Shown: positions 36,250 to 45,243, counted from the stretch's first letter. The stretch is DNA of 64,000 bases from Hyphomicrobiales bacterium (GCA_021732215.1 JAKFVL010000005.1:1-64000); one strand, 5' to 3'. Notes: a model not told the origin generated them from the sequence alone. Made by a program: numbers and translations.

Positions 36250-36749
36250 GCGCCAGCACACCCGCCAAGGACGCGACGCGGCCCGGCGAAGTCGAGGCGC
36301 CGTTGCCCGATCGCGCCGACGCGGCGCTGGTGTTCATCGGCCGCATTCGCACGCCCTATCCGACTCGCGCCGAATGTCCGCGTCAGGGCCGCGCCAACGG
36401 TCCGGTCTGCCGTATCGAGGTCGATACGCCGTGGCGTGCTGGCCTCAAAGGCCTCGGACAGTATGAGCGAGTCGAGGTGATCTACTGGCTGCATCTGGCG
36501 CGGCGCGACATCATTCTGCAAAGCCCGAAGTCGAATGGCGAAACCACAGGCACGTTCTCGCTGCGCTCGCCGGTGCGGCCGAATCCGATTGCGACCTCGC
36601 TGTGCGATCTCGTCGGGGTGGAGGACGATGCGATCCTGGTGCGCGGCCTCGATTGTGTCGATGGCACACCGCTGCTCGATCTGAAACCTTATCGCTGCGA
36701 CTACAGCCCGCTGGCGCCGGCGAAAGACAGTGCGCAGGAGCCGCTGTAA
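36246..36749 (+). CDS. trmO: tRNA (N6-threonylcarbamoyladenosine37-N6)-methyltransferase TrmO
   Basis: 167 residues of the TsaA/TrmO (UPF0066) family, which methylates t6A37 of tRNA-Thr. Blocks include FIGRIRTPY, RAECPRQGR, GLGQYERVEVIYWLH and SLRSPVRPNPIA. No ATG precedes the core in frame; the start is taken as TTG 36246, which overlaps the Mop stop. The stop overlaps the ATG of the next gene (TAATG), so it is an internal gene of the operon. Confidence 0.85.
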   Translation: MSASTPAKDATRPGEVEAPLPDRADAALVFIGRIRTPYPTRAECPRQGRANGPVCRIEVDTPWRAGLKGLGQYERVEVIYWLHLARRDIILQSPKSNGETTGTFSLRSPVRPNPIATSLCDLVGVEDDAILVRGLDCVDGTPLLDLKPYRCDYSPLAPAKDSAQEPL

Positions 36750-37789
36750 TGGCGTTGAACCGCCGCGCGTTCATGCTCTCGGCGGCGGGCGCTGCGATGT
36801 GGCCGCGGCATAGCCGGGCGTCGCGGACGATCACCGACTCCGCCAAACGCACCGTGACGCTGCCGGACCGCATCGGCCGCGTGTTCGCGGCTGGCTCGCC
36901 TGCGTCCGCTGCGCTCTATGTCGTGAAGCCGGACGCCATGGTCGGATGGATTCGCGCGCCGCGCGGCGAGGAACGACCTTACATTGCGCCGGCGCAGCGC
37001 GATCTGCCCGCGCTGGGACAACTCACCGGGCGCGGCGACACCGCGAATGTCGAGGTCGTGCTGCAGGCCAAACCCGATCTGGTGCTCGATTTCGGATCGG
37101 TGCGCGACACGTTCGTTTCGCTGGCCAATTCGGTGCAGGAGCGCACCGGCGTTCCGTATGTGCTGATCGACGGCCGTTTCGATGCGACCGTTACGGCGTT
37201 TCACTTGCTCGGTGACGTGCTGGGCGTTCCCGACCGCGGCGAAGCGCTGGCGCGTCACGCCGAGAATCTTTTTGCGCGGCTCGAGAGCACCCTGGCGTCG
37301 ATCCCCACCGAACAACGCCCGCGGGTTTATCTTGCGCGCGGCTCTGAGGGTCTCGAAACCGGATTGAAGGGCTCGATCAATACCGAGATCATCGAGCGGG
37401 CCGGTGGCCGTAACGTCGCGGAGTCCGGCGATGCGCGGCGCGGCATCGTCAATGTCTCGCCCGAGCAGCTGTTGCTGTGGAATCCGGAAATCATCGTCAC
37501 CTGGGATCGCAATTTTCACGCCAAGCTCCAGAAAGGCGACGACTCGCTCTGGAAAGACATCAAGGCGGTCCGAGATGGACGTGTATATCTTGCGCCGACC
37601 GCGCCGTTCGGCTGGATCGACGGGCCCCCGTCGGTCAACCGGCTGATCGGCTTGCCTTGGCTGGCGAACGCCTTTCATGGCGAGCGTTTCGCGTTCGACA
37701 TTCGCAACGATACGCGCGCATTCTACAAGCTGTTCTATCATGTCGATGTTTCCGACGCCGATCTGCAAACGCTCGTGGGCCGATTCTAG
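36749..37789 (+). CDS. periplasmic substrate-binding protein of a FecCD-type ABC importer
   Basis: 346 residues of the class III (BtuF/FecB/MolA-like) binding-protein fold. The N terminus NRRAFMLSAAGAAMW has a twin-arginine, Tat-like signal. Two lobes are joined by a rigid helix near residues 165-185; the start overlaps trmO. Sequence alone reads as an iron or siderophore binder, but the Mop gene upstream favours molybdate or tungstate (MolA-like). Metal or oxyanion contact residues were not assigned. Confidence 0.85.
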   Translation: MALNRRAFMLSAAGAAMWPRHSRASRTITDSAKRTVTLPDRIGRVFAAGSPASAALYVVKPDAMVGWIRAPRGEERPYIAPAQRDLPALGQLTGRGDTANVEVVLQAKPDLVLDFGSVRDTFVSLANSVQERTGVPYVLIDGRFDATVTAFHLLGDVLGVPDRGEALARHAENLFARLESTLASIPTEQRPRVYLARGSEGLETGLKGSINTEIIERAGGRNVAESGDARRGIVNVSPEQLLLWNPEIIVTWDRNFHAKLQKGDDSLWKDIKAVRDGRVYLAPTAPFGWIDGPPSVNRLIGLPWLANAFHGERFAFDIRNDTRAFYKLFYHVDVSDADLQTLVGRF

Positions 37790-37859
37790 CATTCGCATTC
37801 CCGTGCAGCGCATTTGTTGGCGAATGTTGGAATCAAAGGCCCTCGAGCAAATATGGTTT

Positions 37860-37935
37860 CAGTGGAGCTTTGAATTTGACATTCGCCATGAAAAGCCGCT
37901 GCGAACTGGAAGCGAATGTCAAATTCGTTCCACTG
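37860..37935. repeat. palindromic element between binding protein and permease
   Basis: Perfect 15-bp inverted arms gaatttgacattcgc (37872-37886) and gcgaatgtcaaattc (37912-37926) are flanked by cagtgga (37860) and tccactg (ending 37935). It occupies most of the gap within an otherwise overlapping operon and could cause differential expression. Confidence 0.8.
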
Positions 37936-37982
37936 ACTGCGTGGGCAGACGGCAAGCCTCCGCCACCACCGCCTGCGCGAAA

Positions 37983-38993
37983 ATGAATGACGACCGCAGC
38001 CGCTGGCTGATCCTCGCGCTGGCGCTGCTGACGGTCGCCGCTGCCCTGATCGCGGTGAAGACCGGCGCCTATCCGCTGACGCTGGAAGGCATGGGCCGCA
38101 CCATCGCGCGGTGGTGGGTCGGGCTCAAGCCGGAGTCGTTTGAGGAGCGGGTGCTGCTCAACATTCGCGGGCCGCGCGTTGTCGCGGGTCTTGCGGTCGG
38201 CGCGACGCTGGCGGCCGCGGGCGTGGTGTATCAGGGGTTGTTTCGCAATCCGCTGGTGTCGCCCGATGTGCTTGGCGTATCCGCGGGTGCCGGGCTTGGC
38301 GCGGTGATTGGCATCTTTTTTTCGTTGCCGCTGGTGGCGATTCAGCTTCTCGCATTCGCGGTCGGTCTGGCGACGGTGGGACTGGTTTACGTTGTCGCGG
38401 TGACGGTGCGAGGACGCGATCCGACGCTGGTGCTGGTGCTCGGCGGCGTGGTGGTCGGCGCGCTGGCGGGCGCCGCGATCTCGCTGCTAAAAATTCTCGC
38501 CGATCCCTACGACCAGTTGCCCGCGATCACGTTCTGGCTGCTCGGCAGTCTCGCCAGCATTCGCGGCAACGATATCGCGACCGTCGTCCCGGTGGTTCTG
38601 ATCGGCCTCGTGCCGCTGGTGCTGCTGCGATGGCGCATCAACGTGCTGTCGCTCGGCGACGATGAAGCAAAGACGCTTGGCCTCGATGCCGGGCGGCTGC
38701 GCTTCATCGTGATCGCGGCCGCCACGCTGATGACGGCGAGCGTGGTCGCGATCGCTGGCGTGATTGGCTGGGTCGGGCTCGTGATCCCGCACATCGCCCG
38801 CATGCTGATCGGGCCCAATTTCTCGCGGCTGCTGCCGGCGGCGATGCTGCTCGGCGCAAGCTATCTGGTTCTGGTCGATACGCTGGCGCGCAGCATCGGC
38901 CGCATCGAAGTGCCGCTCGGCATCCTCACTGCCGTCGTCGGCGCGCCGTTCTTTCTGTGGCTGTTGTGGCGAGGCCGTCATGGATGGTCGTGA
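37983..38993 (+). CDS. FecCD-family ABC transporter permease
   Basis: 336 residues with about ten membrane helices. FecCD blocks include LNIRGPRVVAGLAVGATLA, GVVYQGLFRNPLVSPDVLG and IGWVGLVIPHIARML. It forms the channel of the importer with the ATPase, whose start overlaps its stop (TGATG). The start at 37983 was chosen over upstream in-frame codons in the palindrome. Confidence 0.93.
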   Translation: MNDDRSRWLILALALLTVAAALIAVKTGAYPLTLEGMGRTIARWWVGLKPESFEERVLLNIRGPRVVAGLAVGATLAAAGVVYQGLFRNPLVSPDVLGVSAGAGLGAVIGIFFSLPLVAIQLLAFAVGLATVGLVYVVAVTVRGRDPTLVLVLGGVVVGALAGAAISLLKILADPYDQLPAITFWLLGSLASIRGNDIATVVPVVLIGLVPLVLLRWRINVLSLGDDEAKTLGLDAGRLRFIVIAAATLMTASVVAIAGVIGWVGLVIPHIARMLIGPNFSRLLPAAMLLGASYLVLVDTLARSIGRIEVPLGILTAVVGAPFFLWLLWRGRHGWS

Positions 38994-39760
38994 TGCAGAT
39001 TGAAGCCATTGATCTGGCCTTCGGCTATCCGGAGCGCGCGGTTGGCCGCAACGCCAAACTCGCGATCGGTCCGGGTGAAGTGCTGTGCCTGCTCGGGCCA
39101 AACGGTTGCGGCAAGACCACGCTGTTCCGCACCATGCTCGGGCTGTTGCCGCCGCAAGGTGGCCGCGTGCTGCTCGGCGGCGACGCGCTCGATGGCTTGC
39201 CGCGCGGCGAGATCGCGCGCCGCATCGCTTATGTTCCGCAGGCGCAGGGCGCGGTTTTTCCCTATACGGCGTTGGATATCGTCTTAATGGGGCGCATCGC
39301 CCATCGCGGCGTGTTTGCCGGGCCGACGCGCGACGACCGGCGGATCGCGTCCGACGCGCTCGGTGAACTTGGCATTGCCGATCTCGCTTTGCGCGATGTG
39401 ACGCGATTGTCCGGCGGACAGCGCCAGCTCGTGGTGGTCGCGCGCGCAATCGCGCAAGGTGCGCCGTTGATCGTGATGGATGAGCCGACCGCGAGTCTCG
39501 ACTTTGGCAATCAGGTGATGGTGCTGACCGAGATTCGCCGTCTCGCCCGGCGCGGCGCCGGCATCGTGCTCTCCACCCACGACCCCGACCATGCATTCGC
39601 CGTGGCCGATCGGGTGGCGGTGATGAAGGATGGCGTGATCGTCGGCGAAGGTGCGCCCAAGACCGTGCTGACGCCGGACCTGATGCGCTCGGTCTATGGC
39701 GTCGAGGTGTCGATCGAGCAGCTTATGGACGGCCAGACGGTGGTCGCGCCGAGGTATTGA
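38993..39760 (+). CDS. FecE/MolC-like ABC transporter ATPase
   Basis: 255 residues. Walker A is GPNGCGKTT (about residue 35), the signature is LSGGQRQLV, Walker B is LIVMDEPTASLD, and the switch His is in STHDPDHAF. It powers the importer with the upstream permease and binding protein. The start overlaps the permease stop; nearby ATG 38984 would add three residues. Confidence 0.95.
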   Translation: MQIEAIDLAFGYPERAVGRNAKLAIGPGEVLCLLGPNGCGKTTLFRTMLGLLPPQGGRVLLGGDALDGLPRGEIARRIAYVPQAQGAVFPYTALDIVLMGRIAHRGVFAGPTRDDRRIASDALGELGIADLALRDVTRLSGGQRQLVVVARAIAQGAPLIVMDEPTASLDFGNQVMVLTEIRRLARRGAGIVLSTHDPDHAFAVADRVAVMKDGVIVGEGAPKTVLTPDLMRSVYGVEVSIEQLMDGQTVVAPRY

Positions 39761-39762
39761 TG

Positions 39763-39887
39763 ACCTCCCTCTCCCCGTTCTTACGGGGGGAGGGTTAGGG
39801 TGAGGGGCAGACAACGAGCGATCACATTTGCCCCTCACCCGGCTCGCTTTGCTCGCCGACCTCTCCCCGCAGGCGGGGAGAGGTGAA
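39763..39887. repeat. intergenic palindromic repeat, family A copy 3
   Basis: cctccctctccccgttctta on the left and ctctccccgcaggcggggag on the right, with inner arms gggtgaggggca and tgcccctcaccc. It begins right after the ATPase stop and may end the operon transcript. Confidence 0.85.
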
Positions 39888-39990
39888 GCGTTTAGCAGTC
39901 AGCCTTTCCTTGTCTTTCCGGACCTTTGCGTCTAATAAGCCGCCACGTTCGCGGCCCCCGCACCCCTGGAGGCTTGTCGCGAACCATGGA

Positions 39991-40010
39991 AAGGGCCGCA
40001 CTGCGGCCTT
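39991..40010 (+). terminator. hairpin in the rplY leader
   Basis: aagggccgca and tgcggcctt form a compact stem followed by tagctttt, 29 bases before the rplY ATG. It may be a terminator of upstream transcription or an attenuator for rplY; the loop is very tight, so either is uncertain. Confidence 0.4.
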
Positions 40011-40038
40011 TAGCTTTTAAAAAACAAGGACTTAACCA

Positions 40039-40776
40039 ATGGCGACCGTCAAGGAATTGAAGGCGACCGCTCGTCCGAAGGCCGGCAAGGGGGCCGCTCG
40101 GGCAGAACGTCGCGCAGGCCGTGTTCCGGCTGTGATCTATGGTGACAACCAGCCCCCCGTGACCATCTCGGTCGACGACAAGGAGCTGCGGCTGCGCATT
40201 TTCGCCGGCCGATTTCTCACCACGATTTACGACATCGATCTCGAGGGCAAGAAGCACCGCGTGATTCCGCGCGACTTCCACCTCGATCCGGTGCGCGATT
40301 TTCCGGTGCATGTGGACTTCATGCGCCTCGGCGAAGGCGCGACCATTCGCGTCAGCGTTCCGCTGCACGTCATCAACGGCGAAACCTCGCCTGGCGTGAA
40401 GCGCGGTGGGACGGTGAACATCGTCACCCACACCATCGATCTGGAATGCTCGGTCGATAACATCCCGCAGTTCATCGAGGCCGATGTCGGCAAGCTCGAA
40501 ATCAACCACTCGCTGCATCTGTCGGATGTGACGCTGCCTGGCAACGTCAAATCGCTGGCGCGCGAGGACGTCACGCTGGTCACCATCGTGCCGCCGTCGG
40601 GCTTCGCTGAAGAACAGAAGGCAGCCGCTGCTGCTGCGGCAGCCGGTGCTGCTGCCCCTGCAGCCGGTGCTGCTGCTCCCGCGGCCGGTGCTGCTCCCGC
40701 GGCTGGTGCGGCTGCGGCTCCTGCGGCTGGCGCTGCCGCCGCCAAGGCTCCGGCCGGCGGCGACAAGAAGAAGTAA
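40039..40776 (+). CDS. rplY: 50S ribosomal protein L25 / Ctc
   Basis: 245 residues of the long L25 (TL5/Ctc) form that binds 5S rRNA. The N-terminal domain starts with VKELKATARPKAGKGAARAE, and GRVPAVIYGD is the 5S rRNA-binding loop; a second beta domain follows, and the final 45 residues are a low-complexity Ala/Pro/Gly tail ending in GGDKKK. Three genes rplY-pth-ychF are in the usual order. Confidence 0.97.
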   Translation: MATVKELKATARPKAGKGAARAERRAGRVPAVIYGDNQPPVTISVDDKELRLRIFAGRFLTTIYDIDLEGKKHRVIPRDFHLDPVRDFPVHVDFMRLGEGATIRVSVPLHVINGETSPGVKRGGTVNIVTHTIDLECSVDNIPQFIEADVGKLEINHSLHLSDVTLPGNVKSLAREDVTLVTIVPPSGFAEEQKAAAAAAAAGAAAPAAGAAAPAAGAAPAAGAAAAPAAGAAAAKAPAGGDKKK

Positions 40777-40779
40777 AGC

Positions 40780-41382
40780 ATGCGCTTGTTCGTCGGCTTG
40801 GGAAATCCCGGCACGAAGTACGAGCGCAACCGCCACAACATCGGCTTTCACGCTGTCGAAGCGATTGCGCGGCGTCACGGTTTCGCACCGTGGCGCCGCC
40901 GCTTTCAGGGCGAGACCTCGGAAGGCACGCTTGAGAGCGAGCGCATCATCCTGCTGAAGCCCGCGACCTACATGAACGAGTCGGGCCGCGCGGTGTCCGA
41001 GGCGGCGAATTTCTTCAAGATCGGCGTGGACTCCATTATTGTGCTTCACGACGAGATCGAGCTTCCCGCCGCCAAACTGCGCGTCAAGGTCGGCGGTGGA
41101 ATTGCCGGCCACAATGGACTTCGTTCGATCTCGGCGCATATCGGCAACGACTATCGCCGGGTGCGGATCGGGGTCGGTCATCCCGGCATCAAGGAACTGG
41201 TTCACGCTCATGTGCTGAACGATTTCGCCAGGAGCGAGCAGGTGTGGGTTGAGACCATGCTGGATGCAATTGCTGATAACGCGGCGTTGCTGGTGGATGG
41301 GCGCGATTCGAGTTTCCAGAACAAGGTGCATCTGGCCTTGCAGGCGAAGGGCATCGGCAAGGACGAAGACGGCACGGAATAG
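40780..41382 (+). CDS. pth: peptidyl-tRNA hydrolase
   Basis: 200 residues. Releases peptides from stalled peptidyl-tRNA. Catalytic residues lie in [18 protein letters not shown] (essential His), [10 protein letters not shown] (Asn) and LHDEIELP (Asp); [13 protein letters not shown] is the conserved Gly-His-Asn block. The gene starts four bases after the rplY stop. Confidence 0.97.
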   Translation: MRLFVGLGNPGTKYERNRHNIGFHAVEAIARRHGFAPWRRRFQGETSEGTLESERIILLKPATYMNESGRAVSEAANFFKIGVDSIIVLHDEIELPAAKLRVKVGGGIAGHNGLRSISAHIGNDYRRVRIGVGHPGIKELVHAHVLNDFARSEQVWVETMLDAIADNAALLVDGRDSSFQNKVHLALQAKGIGKDEDGTE

Positions 41383-41387
41383 CATTT

Positions 41388-41461
41388 CGTCATCACCGGA
41401 CTTGATCCAGCGATCCATCTTTCAAGAACGATGGATGCCCGGGTCAAGCCAGGGCATGACG
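41388..41461. repeat. intergenic repeat, family D copy 1
   Basis: cgtcatcaccggacttgatc, a central catcttt-aaga-acgatggatg hairpin, and cccgggtcaagccagggcat gacg on the right. Similar copies are at 42585-42661 and 61772-61882. It fills the pth-ychF gap. Confidence 0.75.
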
Positions 41462-41482
41462 CCTGAGAGGATGTAAGACGCA

Positions 41483-42580
41483 ATGGGATTCAAATGCGGA
41501 ATTGTCGGTCTGCCGAACGTCGGTAAATCGACGCTGTTCAACGCGTTGACGGAGACCGCGGCGGCGCAGGCAGCGAATTATCCGTTCTGCACCATCGAGC
41601 CGAATGTCGGGGAGGTCGCGGTGCCGGATCCGCGGCTGGATTCGCTCTCGGCAATCGCCAAGTCACAGCAGATCATTCCGACGCGGCTGACGTTCGTCGA
41701 TATCGCGGGGCTCGTGAAAGGCGCATCGAAGGGCGAGGGTCTCGGCAACCAGTTCCTCGCCACCATTCGCGAAGTCGACGCGGTGGCGCACGTCGTGCGT
41801 TGCTTTGAGGATTCCGACATTACCCATGTCGAGGGCAAGATCGCGCCGCTGGCCGATATCGAAACCATCGAGACTGAGCTGATGCTGGCCGATCTCGACA
41901 GCCTGGAGAAGCGCGTCGATAACCTGGCCAAGAAAGCCAAAGGCAACGACAAGGAAGCCAAGGAGCAACTGGAACTGGTCGAGCGGTCGCTGAAACTGTT
42001 GCGCGACGGCAAACCGGCGCGGTTTCTCGAACGCAAACCCGAGGAAGAGCGGACGTTCCGGATGCTCGGCCTGCTGACTTCGAAGCCGGTGCTTTATGTT
42101 TGCAACGTGGAAGAAAGTTCGGCGGCGACCGGCAATGCGTTCTCGAAGCAGGTCGCCGAGCACGCGGCGAAAGAGGGCGCAGGCGCTGTCGCCATTTCGG
42201 CCAAGATCGAATCGGAAATCGCAACGCTGTCGCGCGAGGAACGCGCCGACTTTCTCGAAACGCTGGGCCTCGAGGAAGCCGGGCTCGACCGGCTGATCCG
42301 CGCCGGCTACGACCTGCTGCATCTCATTACGTACTTCACGGTCGGCCCGAAGGAAGCCCGCGCCTGGACCATCACCAGGGGCACCAAGGCGCCCGCGGCG
42401 GCAGGCGTGATTCATACCGATTTCGAGAAGGGCTTTATCCGCGCCGAGACGATCGCGTACCCGGACTACGTTGCGCTGAACGGCGAAGCCGGCGCGCGCG
42501 ATGCGGGCAAGCTGCGGCTTGAAGGCAAGGAATACATCGTTGCTGACGGCGACGTCATGCACTTCCGGTTCAACACATGA
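41483..42580 (+). CDS. ychF: redox-regulated ATPase YchF
   Basis: 365 residues of the Obg-related P-loop family that prefers ATP to GTP. The P loop is [15 protein letters not shown] near residue 10, G3 is [10 protein letters not shown], and the NVEE block replaces NKxD, as in YchF/OLA1. A coiled-coil insertion (residues 135-180) and the C-terminal TGS domain are present. The family binds ribosomes and acts in stress adaptation. Confidence 0.97.
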   Translation: MGFKCGIVGLPNVGKSTLFNALTETAAAQAANYPFCTIEPNVGEVAVPDPRLDSLSAIAKSQQIIPTRLTFVDIAGLVKGASKGEGLGNQFLATIREVDAVAHVVRCFEDSDITHVEGKIAPLADIETIETELMLADLDSLEKRVDNLAKKAKGNDKEAKEQLELVERSLKLLRDGKPARFLERKPEEERTFRMLGLLTSKPVLYVCNVEESSAATGNAFSKQVAEHAAKEGAGAVAISAKIESEIATLSREERADFLETLGLEEAGLDRLIRAGYDLLHLITYFTVGPKEARAWTITRGTKAPAAAGVIHTDFEKGFIRAETIAYPDYVALNGEAGARDAGKLRLEGKEYIVADGDVMHFRFNT

Positions 42581-42584
42581 TGCC

Positions 42585-42661
42585 TCGTCGTTGCCGGACT
42601 TGATCCCGCAATCATCTCAAGAATTGCCAGAAGGATGCCCGGGTCTCGCCCGGGCACGATG
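42585..42661. repeat. intergenic repeat, family D copy 2
   Basis: cgtcgttgccggacttgatc on the left and gatgcccgggtctcgcccgg gcacgatgag on the right, similar to the copies at 41388 and 61772. It lies between convergent genes. Confidence 0.75.
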
Positions 42662-42669
42662 AGTGAATG

Positions 42670-42963
42670 CTACCGCGGCTGACCCTGTTCGCGGATCGCG
42701 CCGAGGTGCTCGTTGATGCGGAACACGATCAGAACGAATTCGGCAGCGATGCGCGAAAAAATGATGCCGACCACGACGCCCGCGAGGCTCGAGATGATCG
42801 TGAGGAAGCCGGTGAACGGACTGATCGCCATCAATGCGAGGCCGGAGAATATGCCCGACAGGCCAAACAGGACGCTCAGAACGATCACCAGCCAGTAAAA
42901 GGTCTTGATCACTGTCGGCGTGATGAAGCGGTCCCACTGGAACAGATCGCGAAATTCCAACAT
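42670..42963 (-). CDS. DUF4282 family membrane protein
   Basis: 97 residues with two membrane helices (about 20-45 and 55-78). The MLEFRDLFQWDRFITP opening and the late FRINEHLGAIREQ fit DUF4282, a small membrane family of unknown role. The start at 42963 follows gggagcga; an extension to 43086 was rejected. Confidence 0.82.
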   Translation of the reverse strand: MLEFRDLFQWDRFITPTVIKTFYWLVIVLSVLFGLSGIFSGLALMAISPFTGFLTIISSLAGVVVGIIFSRIAAEFVLIVFRINEHLGAIREQGQPR

Positions 42964-43113
42964 CGGTCGCTCCCATATTGCCAGACGAAATTCCATCAGG
43001 CAGTAACGTGCCATTCCACCCCGCGCAAGTTGCGGGCCGTGCCGGCAAAACGCGATGCTTGAGATCGCCTGCAAGTGCGGCCACAATCAGGCTCCTTCCC
43101 GGCGACCGTCCTC

Positions 43114-43566
43114 ATGCTCCTGACATTTGAAGATTTTTCCCCAGGCCATTTCGGCACCTTCGGCCCGCGCCACGTCAGCCGCGACGAAATCATCGCGTTT
43201 GCCAAGGTCTACGATCCGCAGCCGATGCATCTCGACGACGAGGCCGCGAGCAAATCGATGCTCAACGGCCTTTCCGGTTCGGGCTGGCATCTCTGTTCGC
43301 TGATGATGCGGATGCTGTACGATGGCTTCGTGTTCAAGACCGCATCGCTTGGCGCGCCGGGCGTCAATGAAGTGCGATGGGTCGCGCCGTTGCGTCCGGG
43401 CGACGATCTCACGCTGGATGTGTCGATCGCCGAAACGCGCCCCTCCAGCAGCCGTCCAGACATGGGAATCGTCGTGATGGACTACACCATCAGGAATGCG
43501 AAAGGTGAGCCGCTGCTGTTCGCGCAGACGCCAATGATGATCCGTCGGAAGGCGTTTGTGTCATGA
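43114..43566 (+). CDS. MaoC-like hydratase, first of a pair
   Basis: 150 residues, single hotdog domain of the MaoC/R-hydratase type. The catalytic motif is degenerate or standard in YDPQPMHLDDEAA (Asp and His as in D-x(4)-H) and a second Gly in GLSGSGWH. Expected to hydrate enoyl-CoA, though the substrate is not determined. The start at 43114 is an ATG; a GTG at 43075 is possible. It overlaps the second MaoC gene by four bases. Confidence 0.85.
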   Translation: MLLTFEDFSPGHFGTFGPRHVSRDEIIAFAKVYDPQPMHLDDEAASKSMLNGLSGSGWHLCSLMMRMLYDGFVFKTASLGAPGVNEVRWVAPLRPGDDLTLDVSIAETRPSSSRPDMGIVVMDYTIRNAKGEPLLFAQTPMMIRRKAFVS

Positions 43567-44081
43567 GCGAGCCGGTCACCAAAGAGCCGATCATGAGCAG
43601 GAGCTATTTCGAGGATATGAAGATCGGCGCGAAGCGCTCGGTCGGCTCCTACACGTTCCTCGCCGACGATATCATCCAGTTCGCGAAGCAGTTCGATCCG
43701 CAGCCGTTTCATCTGAGTGAGGAAGGCGGCCGCAATTCGCTGTTCGGCGGGCTGTGTGCGTCCGGCTGGCATGTGGGGTCGATCTGCATGAAGCTGATGG
43801 TGGCCGACGGCCAGCGCACGGCTCATGAGATGTCGTCGCGCGGCGAGAAAGTCCCGGTCTGGGGTCCGTCGCCGGGCTTCAAGGAATTGAAGTGGCTGAA
43901 GCCGGTAATGGTTGGCGACACCATCAGTTTCGCCTCGGAAGTCAAGGCGCTGCGAACCTCGGCGTCGCGTCCGCAATGGGGGATCGTGCAGGTACTCAAC
44001 ACCGGCACGAACCAGCGCGGCGAACTGGTCTATTCGTTTCTGGCGACCGCCTTCGCCCCGCGCCGCGAGACGTCAGCCTGA
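43563..44081 (+). CDS. MaoC-like hydratase, second of a pair
   Basis: 172 residues, MaoC-type hotdog domain with FDPQPFHLSEEGG containing the Asp and His of the active site, then GLCASGWHVGS. The ATG overlaps the stop of the first copy (ATGA), so the products may form a heterodimer; this is inferred from coupling. Each is too short to be a double-hotdog enzyme. Confidence 0.87.
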   Translation: MSEPVTKEPIMSRSYFEDMKIGAKRSVGSYTFLADDIIQFAKQFDPQPFHLSEEGGRNSLFGGLCASGWHVGSICMKLMVADGQRTAHEMSSRGEKVPVWGPSPGFKELKWLKPVMVGDTISFASEVKALRTSASRPQWGIVQVLNTGTNQRGELVYSFLATAFAPRRETSA

Positions 44082-44164
44082 GACGGTGGAACCGAATTTC
44101 CATTCGTGCGTTTGAACCACAGGACATCCTGCATCGACAAACGGGCAGGATAACGGGTGGAATC

Positions 44165-44317
44165 ATGGCTGATCGTATCGGGCTGAAATTCGTAGGCTTT
44201 ATCTTTGCGTCGGTGACGATCGCGGTCGTGATGACCAGCGCGCTGGTCGTGAAGGGTCATGCGGACGGGCAATTCATCCTCGATCAATCGCCAAACGCCT
44301 ACGCCAGTTCGCGCTGA
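44165..44317 (+). CDS. small hypothetical membrane protein, 50 residues
   Basis: One hydrophobic helix (about residues 8-28) followed by a short polar tail. The start at 44165 has ggtgga upstream. The composition and a ribosome site support a gene; no family was recognised. The reading frame extends upstream without an ATG closer than 44165. Confidence 0.5.
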   Translation: MADRIGLKFVGFIFASVTIAVVMTSALVVKGHADGQFILDQSPNAYASSR

Positions 44318-44433
44318 GATCGCGGCGCGATCACAAGCCAAAACGCTTTCATCATGTTTTTGTCGCGGACGCCCCCGACCGGCTCCGCGATTTTGGTTTG
44401 TGAGGTGTGGATCGGCGGGATCGAGGTTCGGAA

Positions 44434-44574
44434 TCAGCGATTCCAGATCAGCGCCAGGATGACGACAATCACCGCAAGAATGACGACAAAGCGCACTATG
44501 ATGCTGACCATGTTGTGACGCGCCGACGGGACTTCGATCCGGTCGCCATGATCCGGCTTTACGATTTTTGACAT
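44434..44574 (-). CDS. small hypothetical membrane protein, 46 residues
   Basis: A polar N terminus (MSKIVKPDHGDR) is followed by a single helix, MVSIIVRFVVILAVIVVILA, ending in the C-terminal IWNR. A strong ribosome site ggaggcag directly precedes ATG 44574. An upstream extension to 44685 lacks one. It looks like a single-pass small protein; function unknown. Confidence 0.6.
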   Translation of the reverse strand: MSKIVKPDHGDRIEVPSARHNMVSIIVRFVVILAVIVVILALIWNR

Positions 44575-44826
44575 CTGCCTCCACCGAACGCGACCGACCT
44601 TGGTCACGCTGCCCATGTACTCGCCTCGATGCGATCCGGTTTCACCCGGTTCGACGCTCAAGGCTGCCATCCCCAGCGATGGCATCCGCGATTGGTCGCG
44701 GCGCTAGGGATTGGGTTCAATCATGGAGGGCGGCAAGACTGGAAGCGTTCCAGAGGCGAACGCAAAGCAAGACCGCCGCGCCTGTCCGGTGCGGCGGTTT
44801 GGGTCACGAGTTTAAGAGTGACTCGT

Positions 44827-45243
44827 TCAGGAGTCGCGCATCGTTTCGGCCGTGCGCTTCCACTGTGAAACGTTGTCCGCGATCATGCGGGTCGATTTCA
44901 TTGCGGCCTGGCTGAGATGAGCGTAGCCGGAGATTTCCCGCTGCACGCGCTGGCCTTCGTTGTGGAGAAGTTCGCGAAGGTTTTCCAGTTCGGCGATCAG
45001 CTTTTCGATTTCGGTCAATGAGGCTCCTGCAACACGCTGGATCAGCGAATTGACGTTGCTGACGGTGGCATCCGCACCGGGGTCCGACGGCTGATCCGAC
45101 GGGATCAGGCCCGGCGTCGGGCGGCGCAGATAGGCGATATCATTGCGAACGAAGTCGCGGATGCCGGCTTCGACTTCCGAGACGGCGGCGAGATTGGTGT
45201 CTTCTTCAACAGCTTCGATTTTCCCCGAGACGATCGAGTTCAT
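44827..45243 (-). CDS. hypothetical protein with a helical C-terminal half
   Basis: 138 residues. The first 65 are acidic; residues about 65-115 form a predicted coiled coil (LTEIEKLIAELENLRELLHN). The start at 45243 follows ggggaag. No family recognised; no membrane or signal segment. Confidence 0.62.
   Translation of the reverse strand: MNSIVSGKIEAVEEDTNLAAVSEVEAGIRDFVRNDIAYLRRPTPGLIPSDQPSDPGADATVSNVNSLIQRVAGASLTEIEKLIAELENLRELLHNEGQRVQREISGYAHLSQAAMKSTRMIADNVSQWKRTAETMRDS

Noticed and set aside
44772-44798. Hairpin accgccgc/gcggcggt as terminator of the gene at 44827
   Set aside because: No T run follows on either strand; composition alone explains such stems in GC-rich DNA.
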